A DNA stretch of 64,000 nt, taken from assembly GCF_036010485.1 (NCBI RefSeq), contig NZ_CP108568.1:4099001-4163000 (forward strand), given 5' to 3'. Under the pieces are notes generated by a model. The model was not told the origin of the DNA. It ran no database searches and saw only the letters and a list, made by a program, of their open reading frames with translations. Positions 34,784 to 42,511 of this stretch are shown here, in pieces (position 1 is the stretch's first letter; each line of letters begins with the position of its first letter). The position numbers and the translations under genes are program-made. Source of the DNA: Streptomyces sp. NBC_01198 (GTDB lineage: Bacteria; Actinomycetota; Actinomycetes; Streptomycetales; Streptomycetaceae).

Positions 34784-35697
34784 CCACGGTCAGCATCGAC
34801 AACGTCTCGCGCTGGTTCGGCAACGTGGTGGCGGTCAACGACGTCACGATGACCATCGGCCCCGGCGTGACCGGCCTGCTCGGCCCCAACGGCGCGGGCA
34901 AGTCCACCCTCATCAACATGATGGCCGGCTTCCTCGCGCCGTCCAACGGCAGCGTCACCCTCGACGGCGCCGTCATCTGGCGCAACGAGCAGGCCTACCG
35001 CGAGATCGGCATCGTGCCCGAGCGCGAGTCGATGTACGACTTCCTGACCGCCCGGGAGTTCGTCGTCGCCAACGCCGAGCTGCACGGCCTGCCCGACCCG
35101 GCGGCCGCCGCCCAGCGGGCGCTGGCCACCGTCGAGATGGAGTACGCGCAGGACCGGCGGATCGAGACGTACAGCAAGGGCATGCGGCAGCGCGCGAAGA
35201 TGGCGTCCGCGTTGGTCCACGAGCCGTCGGTGCTGCTCCTCGACGAGCCCTTCAACGGTATGGACCCCCGCCAGCGGCTGCAGCTGATGGCTCTGCTGCG
35301 CAGGATGGGCGCCGACGGCCGCACCGTGCTGTTCTCCTCGCACATCCTGGAGGAGGTCGAGCAGCTCGCCCACCACATCGAGGTCGTGGTGGCCGGCCGG
35401 CACGCCGCGTCCGGCGACTTCCGCAAGATCCGCCGCCTGATGACCGACCGTCCGCACCGCTACCTCGTACGGTCGAGCGACGACCGGCAGCTGGCGTCCG
35501 CGCTGATCGCGCACGCGTCCACCGCCGCGATCGAACTGGACGTGCGCGACGACGCCCTGCGCATCCAGGCGGTCGACTTCGCCGGCTTCACCGAATTCCT
35601 GCCCCGGATCGCCCGCGACCACGGCATCCGGCTCTTCACGGTCTCGCCGTCCGACGAGTCCCTGGAGAGCGTCTTCTCCTACCTGGTCACGGCGTAA
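34780..35697 (+). CDS. ABC transporter ATP-binding protein (second of two)
   Basis: A 305-residue ATPase beginning VTTVSIDNVSRWFGNVVAV; the GTG overlaps the permease stop by four bases. Walker A GPNGAGKS is near 35-42, signature YSKGMRQR near 131-138, Walker B VLLLDEPFNGMDP near 151-163 and the H-loop SSHIL. The C-terminal ~90 residues form a separate domain ending LESVFSYLVTA. It pairs with the permease gene 13 bp downstream. Confidence 0.93.
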   Translation: MTTVSIDNVSRWFGNVVAVNDVTMTIGPGVTGLLGPNGAGKSTLINMMAGFLAPSNGSVTLDGAVIWRNEQAYREIGIVPERESMYDFLTAREFVVANAELHGLPDPAAAAQRALATVEMEYAQDRRIETYSKGMRQRAKMASALVHEPSVLLLDEPFNGMDPRQRLQLMALLRRMGADGRTVLFSSHILEEVEQLAHHIEVVVAGRHAASGDFRKIRRLMTDRPHRYLVRSSDDRQLASALIAHASTAAIELDVRDDALRIQAVDFAGFTEFLPRIARDHGIRLFTVSPSDESLESVFSYLVTA

Positions 35698-35710
35698 GGA
35701 GCCGAGCGAC

Positions 35711-36493
35711 ATGTCCGTCACCACCGCCCCGGCCGGCCGCGGCGCCCTGCAGCCGCCGATCACCGGCCCCAGGCTGTACCACCCCACCGTGGCCCGGCTC
35801 ACCTACCGCGCACTGCTCGGCCGCCGCCGCGCCCTGCTGCTCTTCCTCCTCCCGCTGCTCCTGCTGATCATCGTCGCCGCGGTCCGGGGACTGGCGGGCG
35901 CCGACGACTCCACCACCAACGACGTGCTGCAGGGCTTCGCGCTCAGCGCGATGGTGCCGCTGGTCGGTGTCATCGCCGGCACCGGTGCGATCGGACCGGA
36001 GATCGACGACGGGGCGATCGTCTACCTGCTGGCCAAGCCGATCAGACGCAGCACGATCATCACCACGAAACTGCTGGTCGCGATAGGCGTCACCATGGCC
36101 TTCTCCGCGATCCCGACACTGCTGGCCGGCTACATACTGAACGGCAACGGGCAGAATCTGGCGGTGGCCTTCGCCGTCGGCGCCGCCATCGCCTCCGTCG
36201 CCTACGCTGCGATCTTCCTGCTGCTCGGCGTGCTCACCCGGCATGCCGTGGTGGTCGGCCTGGTCTACGCGCTGGTGTGGGAGAGCGTGATCGGCAACGT
36301 GGTGCCGGGGGCGCGCACGCTGAGCGTCCAGCAGTGGGCGCTGGCGGTGGCGCAGAAGCTGGGCCACGGCGACGTGATCAGCTCCGACGTCGGCCTGACC
36401 ACCGGCATCGTGCTGCTGGCCGTGGTCACCGTGGCGGCCACCTGGTTCGCGGGGAGCAGGCTGCGCAGCCTGAAGCTCGCCGGGGAGGAGTGA
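35711..36493 (+). CDS. ABC transporter permease (second of two)
   Basis: A 260-residue ABC-2 type permease with about six membrane helices, starting after GGAG (35699-35702). The first helix is ALLLFLLPLLLLIIVAAV, and GAIGPEIDDGAIVYLLAKPIRRSTII is a typical cytoplasmic loop of this family. It is the last gene of the operon. The two permeases are not close duplicates, so the four genes may form one heteromeric exporter or two related ones. Confidence 0.92.
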   Translation: MSVTTAPAGRGALQPPITGPRLYHPTVARLTYRALLGRRRALLLFLLPLLLLIIVAAVRGLAGADDSTTNDVLQGFALSAMVPLVGVIAGTGAIGPEIDDGAIVYLLAKPIRRSTIITTKLLVAIGVTMAFSAIPTLLAGYILNGNGQNLAVAFAVGAAIASVAYAAIFLLLGVLTRHAVVVGLVYALVWESVIGNVVPGARTLSVQQWALAVAQKLGHGDVISSDVGLTTGIVLLAVVTVAATWFAGSRLRSLKLAGEE

Positions 36494-36585
36494 CATGCGG
36501 CGGCGATGAGCCGCGCGCGGTGACGGGTGGCAGCGGCCGAGGCGTCGGCGGGCAGCGCACAGCGTGCCGGTGAAGACTGAGGGCA

Positions 36586-37314
36586 ATGGCCCAGCAGACC
36601 ACGCAGGCGGCGCGGACCGTACCCACCCGGATCCGTGTCGCGGCGCACCGGCTCCGCCGCGTCACCCCGCGCGACGCGTGGCGTTCCGTCGCGCACTGGG
36701 TGCGGTCGTCGCCGGGCACCCACATATGGCTGGCGATCCTGGCGGTCACCAGCGTGGTGATGGCCGTCGTGCCCCCCGACGTCCGCTCGCACCTGCTGCA
36801 CCGCTTCAGCACCAACCTGGTCGAGCTGCACCGTCACCCGATCCGCGTACTGATCGGCAGTGCCTTCTGGATCGAGACGCCGTCCGGCTTCGCCTTCTAC
36901 GCGGTGCTGTTCGAGGTTGTGCACGCGCCCGCCGAGCGCTGGCTGGGCACCTGGCGCTGGCTGTTCACCGCGGCCACCGCTCATGTCGGCGCGACACTGA
37001 TCAGCCAGAAGGCTGTCTTCTTCGGGATACAGGACGACAAGCTGCCGCACTCCCTCGCGCACACCGTGGACATCGGGGTGAGCTACGGCCTGGCCGGGAT
37101 CGTCGGGGTGCTCGCCTATCGCGTTCCCCGGCCCTGGCGGTGGGCGTATCTGGCGGCGGTGCTCGGCTTCTTCGGTTATCCGGTGCTTCGGCACGCCACG
37201 TACACCGACCTGGGGCATCTGAGCGCGGCCCTGATCGGGCTGGGCTGCTACGTCGTCACACCGGTCACGCCCCCCGCCCCGCGCGGCGACGACGGGTCGC
37301 GCGACGAAGCCTGA
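36586..37314 (+). CDS. Rhomboid-like membrane protein
   Basis: A 242-residue protein with about six hydrophobic segments. The putative serine protease dyad is present: Ser in VDIGVSYGLAG (a GxS motif within a helix) and His in YTDLGHLSAALIGLG near the last helix. Rhomboids cut membrane proteins within the bilayer. The family is usually listed as rhomboid-like in streptomycetes because activity is unproven. It follows the ABC operon after 92 bp and converges with the HAD gene. Confidence 0.75.
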   Translation: MAQQTTQAARTVPTRIRVAAHRLRRVTPRDAWRSVAHWVRSSPGTHIWLAILAVTSVVMAVVPPDVRSHLLHRFSTNLVELHRHPIRVLIGSAFWIETPSGFAFYAVLFEVVHAPAERWLGTWRWLFTAATAHVGATLISQKAVFFGIQDDKLPHSLAHTVDIGVSYGLAGIVGVLAYRVPRPWRWAYLAAVLGFFGYPVLRHATYTDLGHLSAALIGLGCYVVTPVTPPAPRGDDGSRDEA

Positions 37315-37389
37315 GGGGCCGGCCAGGCCCAGGAAGGGCCCGAGCCAGGAGTCGGGGGGCAGATCCCAGGCGGGTCGGAGCCCGGTGAT

Positions 37390-38259
37390 TCAGAACGGGC
37401 CGAACAGCCGGGTCAGGACCGGCACGATGCCGTCCTCGTCGTTCGAGGCGGTGACCTCGTCGGCGACCAGCTTCAGCTCCGGATGCGCGTTGGCCATCGC
37501 CACGCCGTAGCCGGACCAGGCGAGCATCGGCACGTCGTTGGGCATGTCGCCGAAGGCGATGGTCTCGGCGGCCGTCACCCCGAGCCGTCGTGCGGCCAGC
37601 GACAGGCCGGTGGCCTTGGTGAGCCCGAGCGGCAGCAGCTCGACGATGCCCGCCCCGGCCAGGGTCGCGCTGACCAGGTCACCGGCAACGTGCTGGGCCA
37701 CCCGGGTGAGCTCGTCGTCGGACAGTTCCGGGTGCTGTATGTAGACCTTGTTGATCGGCTCGGCCCACAGCTCTTCGGTGCCGCCGATGTGGATGACCGG
37801 CAGCTCGGGGTTGTGGACGTAGCCCGGGCCGATGAGCACCTCGCCGCCGAGACCGTCCCGGCTCGCGGCCACCGCCAGCGGGCCGACCTCGGCCTCGATC
37901 TTGGCCAGCGACAGCGCGGCGAGCTGCCGGTCCAGGGTGACCGAGGTCAGCAGCCGGCCCGCCGCAGCGTCGTAGACCTGCGCGCCCTGCCCGCAGACGG
38001 CGAGGCCCGCGTAGCCCAGGTCGTCCAGCACGTGCCGGGTCCACGGCACCGAGCGGCCGGTGACGACGATGTGCGCGGCGCCCTTCGCGGCGACCGCCGC
38101 GAGCACGTCACGGGAGCCCTGCGAGACGGTGGCGTCGCTCCGCAGCAGCGTCCCGTCCAGGTCGGTGGCGATCAGCCGGTAGGGCAGCCCGTGCGGCTCG
38201 CGGACGTCGTGCGAAAACGCGCCCGCCACGGCCTCGGCCCCGTCGCCTGAGCCGCTCAC
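37390..38259 (-). CDS. HAD-IIB family phosphatase downstream of serS
   Basis: A 289-residue Cof-type phosphatase. Motif I DLDGTLLRSD is about residues 26-35, VTGRSVPWTRHV follows, then the IIB cap and GDMPNDVPMLAWSG near the C-terminus. The GTG start overlaps the serS stop codon by four bases (GTGA), so the two genes are co-translated. In streptomycetes this serS-HAD pairing is conserved as I recall it. The substrate is unknown. Confidence 0.92.
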   Translation of the reverse strand: MSGSGDGAEAVAGAFSHDVREPHGLPYRLIATDLDGTLLRSDATVSQGSRDVLAAVAAKGAAHIVVTGRSVPWTRHVLDDLGYAGLAVCGQGAQVYDAAAGRLLTSVTLDRQLAALSLAKIEAEVGPLAVAASRDGLGGEVLIGPGYVHNPELPVIHIGGTEELWAEPINKVYIQHPELSDDELTRVAQHVAGDLVSATLAGAGIVELLPLGLTKATGLSLAARRLGVTAAETIAFGDMPNDVPMLAWSGYGVAMANAHPELKLVADEVTASNDEDGIVPVLTRLFGPF

Positions 38260-39563
38260 CTGGCGGTGGCGGAGAAGGCGGCGGTGGCGGAGGCGACCGG
38301 TTCCAGGGTGTCCCGTCCGCCCAGATAGGGCCGCAGCACTTCGGGGACGCGTACCGAGCCGTCCGGCAGCTGGTGATTCTCCAGGATCGCCACGATCGTC
38401 CGGGTGACCGCGCACAGCGTGCCGTTGAGCGTGGCCAGCGGCCGGGTGCCGTCGGTGTCCCGCATGCGCACCCCGAGGCGCCTGGCCTGGAACTCCAGGG
38501 TGTTCGAGGTGGACGTCAGCTCGCGGTACTTGCCCTGGGTCGGGATCCACGCCTCGCAGTCGAACTTCCGCGACGCCGACGCGCCCAGGTCGCCGGAGGC
38601 CAGCTCGATGACCTGGAAGGGCAGTTCGAGCGAGGTCAGCCACTGCTTCTCCCAGGCCAGCAGCCGCTGGTGCTCGGCCTCGGCCTCCTCGGGAGTGGTG
38701 AAGACGAACATCTCGACCTTGTCGAACTGGTGCACCCGGAAGATGCCGCGGGTGTCCTTGCCGTACGAGCCGGCCTCGCGCCGATAGCACGACGAGAAGC
38801 CGGCGTAGCGCAGCGGCAGCCGGGACGCGTCGATGATCTCGTCCATGTGGTAGGCGGCCAGCGGGACCTCGGAGGTGCCGACCAGATAGAGGTCGTCCTT
38901 GTCGAGGTGGTAGACGTCGTCCTCGACCTGGCCGAGGTAGCCGGTGCCCGCCATGGCCGCGGGCTTGACCAGGTTCGGCGTCAGCATCGGGGTGAAGCCG
39001 GCCGTGGTGGCCTGCGCGATCGCCGCGTTGACCAGGGCCAGTTCCAGCAGGGCGCCGACGCCGGTGAGGTAGTAGAAGCGCGAGCCCGACACCTTGGCGC
39101 CGCGTTCGGTGTCGATGGCGCCGAGCATCTCGCCCAGCTCCAGGTGGTCGCGGGGGGTGAAGCCCTCGGCGGCGAAGTCGCGCGGGGCCCCGTGCTGCTC
39201 CAGGACGACGAAGTCCTCCTCGCCGCCGATCGGGGCGTCGGGGTGGACGAGGTTGCCCAGTTCGAGCAGCAGCCGCTGGGCCTCCTCGGCCGCTTCGTGC
39301 TGCTCGGCGTCGGCGGCCTTGACCGCGGCCGACAGCTCGCCGGTCCGCCGCAGCAGTTCGGCCTTCTCGTCGCCCTGCGCCTTGGGGATCAGCTTGCCCA
39401 GCCGCTTCTGCTCGGAGCGCAGTTCGTCGAAGCGGGTCCCGGACGCCCTGCGCCGTTCGTCGGCGGAGAGCAGGGAGTCGACAAGCGCGACGTCCTCTCC
39501 ACGGGCGCGCTGCGAAGCGCGCACACGGTCGGGGTCCTCACGAAGCAGGCGAAGGTCGATCAC
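38256..39563 (-). CDS. serS: Seryl-tRNA synthetase
   Basis: A 435-residue class II aminoacyl-tRNA synthetase that charges tRNA-Ser. It begins MIDLRLLREDPDRVRASQRARGED, followed by the antiparallel coiled-coil arm (about residues 30-105) that contacts the long variable arm of tRNA-Ser. The catalytic core has the class II motif 2 YAGFSSCYRREAGSYGKDTRGIFRVHQFDKVE and motif 3 LNGTLCAVTRTIVAILEN. Length is normal. The GTG start is used. A tRNA-Ser(UGA) gene lies elsewhere in this window. It shares a 540-bp intergenic region with pheA upstream that is rich in DnaA boxes. Confidence 0.97.
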   Translation of the reverse strand: MIDLRLLREDPDRVRASQRARGEDVALVDSLLSADERRRASGTRFDELRSEQKRLGKLIPKAQGDEKAELLRRTGELSAAVKAADAEQHEAAEEAQRLLLELGNLVHPDAPIGGEEDFVVLEQHGAPRDFAAEGFTPRDHLELGEMLGAIDTERGAKVSGSRFYYLTGVGALLELALVNAAIAQATTAGFTPMLTPNLVKPAAMAGTGYLGQVEDDVYHLDKDDLYLVGTSEVPLAAYHMDEIIDASRLPLRYAGFSSCYRREAGSYGKDTRGIFRVHQFDKVEMFVFTTPEEAEAEHQRLLAWEKQWLTSLELPFQVIELASGDLGASASRKFDCEAWIPTQGKYRELTSTSNTLEFQARRLGVRMRDTDGTRPLATLNGTLCAVTRTIVAILENHQLPDGSVRVPEVLRPYLGGRDTLEPVASATAAFSATAR

Positions 39564-39655
39564 GGCTACAGGCTACCGGGGCGAGGCCGCCGCACGCGAC
39601 AAGTTAGGGGCTTTATGCCCGATATGAGCGCTTCGCACCATAAGCGGGAGAAATC

Positions 39656-39685
39656 CCGATAGCGGGCAGAAAAATGACCTGTCAA
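39656..39685 (-). promoter_or_regulatory. Candidate serS promoter
   Basis: On the minus strand TTGACA (39685-39680) and TATCGG (39661-39656) are spaced by 18 bases, giving a leader of about 85 bases before the serS GTG. A near-perfect DnaA box lies seven bases upstream of the -35 hexamer. Confidence 0.45.
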
Positions 39686-39691
39686 CCGTAA

Positions 39692-40071
39692 TGTGGATAT
39701 CCCTCCGCCGGGGCATCCGGCTTGTGGAGAACTGGAGTTGATCACCGCGTCGGAGGCAAGTTATCCACAGGGGCCCCCAGGATCTCCACGACTTGTCCAC
39801 AGGTTGTGGGGAAGATCTGTGGAGGAGGATCGAGATCATTCCGGGGGGCCGATGTTCGGCTATGGATTCCCCGTCAAAACCTGGTCCACACGCACTTTCG
39901 AGTGAGAAATACTCCCTCGGACGAGTGGGTTGGCCGAATTGCGATGACGCGTTGTGTCCTGCCTCACTCTGTGGCGTCCTGGTGTCTGTGTACCCATTTG
40001 TCGACTAGGTCGGCTTCCTGTGTCGACTTGTCCCCAGTTACCCACAGGCCGCGGTGCCTGCCTGTGGATAA
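39692..40071. promoter_or_regulatory. Cluster of DnaA boxes between serS and pheA
   Basis: Perfect 9-mers: TTATCCACA at 39761-39769, TTGTCCACA at 39793-39801 and TGTGGATAA at 40063-40071. One mismatch: TGTGGATAT (39692), TGTGGAGAA (39723), TGGTCCACA (39882), TTGTCCCCA (40028) and TTACCCACA (40038). TTGTCCACA and TTATCCACA are the boxes preferred by Streptomyces DnaA. This 540-bp interval holds no gene and is unusually AT-rich for the window. It lacks the number of boxes and the dnaA/dnaN neighbours expected for oriC, so a titration or regulatory cluster is more likely. Confidence 0.75.
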
Positions 40072-40105
40072 CTCATCAGTAGCTGTGCAGAACTTGCAGA
40101 ACAGT

Positions 40106-41035
40106 TCAGCCGCGCCCGTCGAGGGCCCGGTTCAGCCAGTCCGCGGCGTCGGTGAACTCCGCGTCCCCGGTGCCGCGCGCCACCGTTCCGGACACCTTGT
40201 CGGCGCGCGGGTACGAGCCGAGGAAACGTACGTTCAGGCAGCGCCGCCGCAGCCCCATCAGCGCCTCGCCGACCCGCCGGTCGGTCAGGTGGCCCTCGGC
40301 GTCCACCGAGAAGCAGTACTGCCCCAGGCCCTCGCCGGTCGGCCGGGACTCGATCCGCATCAGGTTGACCCCGCGGATCGCGAACTCCTGCAGCATTTCA
40401 AGCAGCGCACCGGGATGGTCGTCGCGCAGCCAGAAGACCGCGGAGGTCTTGTCGGCGCCGGTCGGCGCCGCCAGCCGGGCCGGGCGGCCGGCCAGCACGA
40501 AGCGCGTCGTCGCGTTCTGCGCGTCATGGATCTCGGTGGCCAGCGCTTCGAGGCCGTAGGTCGGCGCGGCGAACTCCCCCGCGAAGGCGCCGTCGAAACG
40601 GCCTTCCTGCACCAGCCGGGCGCCGTCCGCGTTGGACGCCGCCGACTCCCACACCGCGTCGGGCAGGTGCTCGGCCAGCCACTGCCGCACCTGGATCTGC
40701 GCGGCCGGATGCCCGGTGACCGTCTTCACCCCGGTCAGGTCCGTGCCGGGGCGTACGAGCAGCGCGAACGCGATGGGCAGCAGCACCTCGCGGTAGATCA
40801 TCAGCGGCTCGCCGAAGGCCAGCTCGTCCAGGGTGGCGGTGATGCCGCCCTCCACCGAGTTCTCGATCGGCACCAGCGCCCCGCCCGCCTCGCCGCCGCG
40901 CACCGCGTCCAGCGCGGCGGGCACCGAGACCATCGGCACCAGCTCGCGGGTCGCGGCCTCCGGCAGCGAGCGCAACGCGGCCTCGGTGAAGGTGCCTTCG
41001 GGGCCCAGATACGTATAGCGGCTCGCTGACGACAT
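40106..41035 (-). CDS. pheA: Prephenate dehydratase
   Basis: A 309-residue monofunctional prephenate dehydratase, which makes phenylpyruvate in phenylalanine synthesis. The N-terminus YTYLGPEGTFTEAAL and GALVPIENSVEGGI are substrate-site signatures. The ACT regulatory domain (about residues 195-280) has GALLEMLQEFAIRGVNLMRIESRPT, with ESRP for phenylalanine feedback. There is no chorismate mutase domain. It stands upstream of serS in the same orientation but is separated by the DnaA-box region. Confidence 0.95.
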   Translation of the reverse strand: MSSASRYTYLGPEGTFTEAALRSLPEAATRELVPMVSVPAALDAVRGGEAGGALVPIENSVEGGITATLDELAFGEPLMIYREVLLPIAFALLVRPGTDLTGVKTVTGHPAAQIQVRQWLAEHLPDAVWESAASNADGARLVQEGRFDGAFAGEFAAPTYGLEALATEIHDAQNATTRFVLAGRPARLAAPTGADKTSAVFWLRDDHPGALLEMLQEFAIRGVNLMRIESRPTGEGLGQYCFSVDAEGHLTDRRVGEALMGLRRRCLNVRFLGSYPRADKVSGTVARGTGDAEFTDAADWLNRALDGRG

Positions 41036-41106
41036 GCCATCAGCCTAACGGCCGTACGACTGCGCCGTCCGGGTCAGCACGGCCGCCCGCCGCGGGGGCT
41101 CGGGCG

Positions 41107-42501
41107 TCAGCCCTCCAGGAGGTGCTGCCCCACGTACTCGCCCCGACCCGGTCCGCCCGGCACCGCGAACAGGCCGCTCGACTCGTGGCGCAGGAAGCGC
41201 GACAGGCCGTCGCCGCCGTCGAGTTTGCGCTGCACGGGGACGAAGCCCTTCAGCGGGTCGGCCTGCCACGCCACGAAGAGCAGCCCGGCGTCCGGAGTGC
41301 CGTCCGTCCCGATGCCGTCGTGATAGGAGAACGCCCGCCGCAGCATGGCCGCGCCGCCGTTGGACGCGGCGGCGGCAACCCGGATGTGGGCGTCACCCGC
41401 GACGGCGAACGCCCCGTCGGCGTTGATCCTGCCCAGGTCGACCGGGGTGAACTCGGTGCCGCCCGACAGCGGCGCCCCGTCCGACTTGCGCCGCCCGATC
41501 ACCTTCTCCTGGCGTGCCACGCTCAGGTGGTCCCAGTCGTCGAGCAGCATCCGGATCCGCCGCACCACCACGTAGGAGCCGCCCGCCATCCACCGCGGCG
41601 ACCCCGCCGCCGGTACGAAGACGCGCCGTTCGAAGTCCGGGTCGGAAGGCTTGGGATTGTTCGTGCCGTCGATCTGCCCCATCAGATTGCGGCCGGTCAT
41701 CGGGTGCGGGGTGGCCCCCGGGGTGCGGTTGAAGCCGTTCATCTGCCAGCGCACCGCCGCGGTGCCGCGGGCCGCCTTCTGCAGCGCCCGCAGCGCGTGG
41801 AAGGCGACCAGCGCGTCGTCCGCGCCGATCTGCACCCACAGGTCGCCGTTGCTGCGGGCGGCGTCCAGCCGGTCGCCCGCGAAGTCCGGCAGTGGCGCCA
41901 GCGCCTCGGGTAGGGCGGCGTCGAGACCGGTACGCCCGAAGAAGCTGCGGCCGAAACCGAAGGTGACGGTCAGCGAGGAGGGACCGGCGTCGTAGGCGAC
42001 CTGGTCGTCGTACGCCGCCGGAGCCGACGGGCGGTCCGCCGCCGTCATCGTGCGCACCGCGTCCGACCAGCGCCGCATCAGCGCGGCGGCGGCCCGGCGG
42101 TCGGCGCCCCGCACAAGGTCGAAGGCCACCAGGTGGCCGCACGCCTGCCCGGGCTGCACGATGCCGGCCTGCCGGATCCCCTCGAAGGGGATGTGCGCCG
42201 AGCCGACCGTGGCCAGCGCGGTCGGCTCGGTGTCCACCGCCACCGCCACGCCCGCGCCGGCCGCGCCGCCGGCGACCAGCCCGGCCGCACCGGCCGCGCC
42301 CGCGGTGCCGAGCAGGCGCCTCCGGCTGATCGGCGCGGACCGCCGCTGCGTCAAGGCGTCGCCCTGTACCGCGGTTTCGTCCTGTACCGCGGCCTCGTCA
42401 TCCGCCTTGGCGGCGCCGGAGTCCATTGCCGCGGCCTCCGTTCCCGGGGCGCGCGTCGCGGCGTCACCGCGGCGCGCCCCGGTCCTTGCTGTCTTGCTCA
42501 T
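41107..42501 (-). CDS. dtpA: Tat-exported Dyp-type heme peroxidase DtpA
   Basis: A 464-residue secreted heme peroxidase. A long N-terminus leads to the twin-arginine motif SRRRLLG (59-65) and a hydrophobic Ala/Gly core. The catalytic DyP motif GQIDG (GxxDG, about 274-278) is present in MGQIDGTNNPKP. It lies last in the operon YcnI-Sco-PCuAC-CopCD-DtpA, the same set as the S. lividans copper-trafficking cluster in which DtpA is linked to maturation of the copper oxidase GlxA and to morphological development. A role with extracellular copper enzymes is therefore likely by analogy. Confidence 0.92.
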   Translation of the reverse strand: MSKTARTGARRGDAATRAPGTEAAAMDSGAAKADDEAAVQDETAVQGDALTQRRSAPISRRRLLGTAGAAGAAGLVAGGAAGAGVAVAVDTEPTALATVGSAHIPFEGIRQAGIVQPGQACGHLVAFDLVRGADRRAAAALMRRWSDAVRTMTAADRPSAPAAYDDQVAYDAGPSSLTVTFGFGRSFFGRTGLDAALPEALAPLPDFAGDRLDAARSNGDLWVQIGADDALVAFHALRALQKAARGTAAVRWQMNGFNRTPGATPHPMTGRNLMGQIDGTNNPKPSDPDFERRVFVPAAGSPRWMAGGSYVVVRRIRMLLDDWDHLSVARQEKVIGRRKSDGAPLSGGTEFTPVDLGRINADGAFAVAGDAHIRVAAAASNGGAAMLRRAFSYHDGIGTDGTPDAGLLFVAWQADPLKGFVPVQRKLDGGDGLSRFLRHESSGLFAVPGGPGRGEYVGQHLLEG

Positions 42502-42511
42502 GCCCGCTCGC

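Noticed and set aside
39564..39655. T-box leader upstream of serS
   Set aside because: No T-box consensus or specifier stem is seen in the roughly 85-base leader.
39692..40071. Chromosomal origin oriC
   Set aside because: Only three perfect boxes, no dnaA or dnaN next to it, and flanking genes are serS and pheA.
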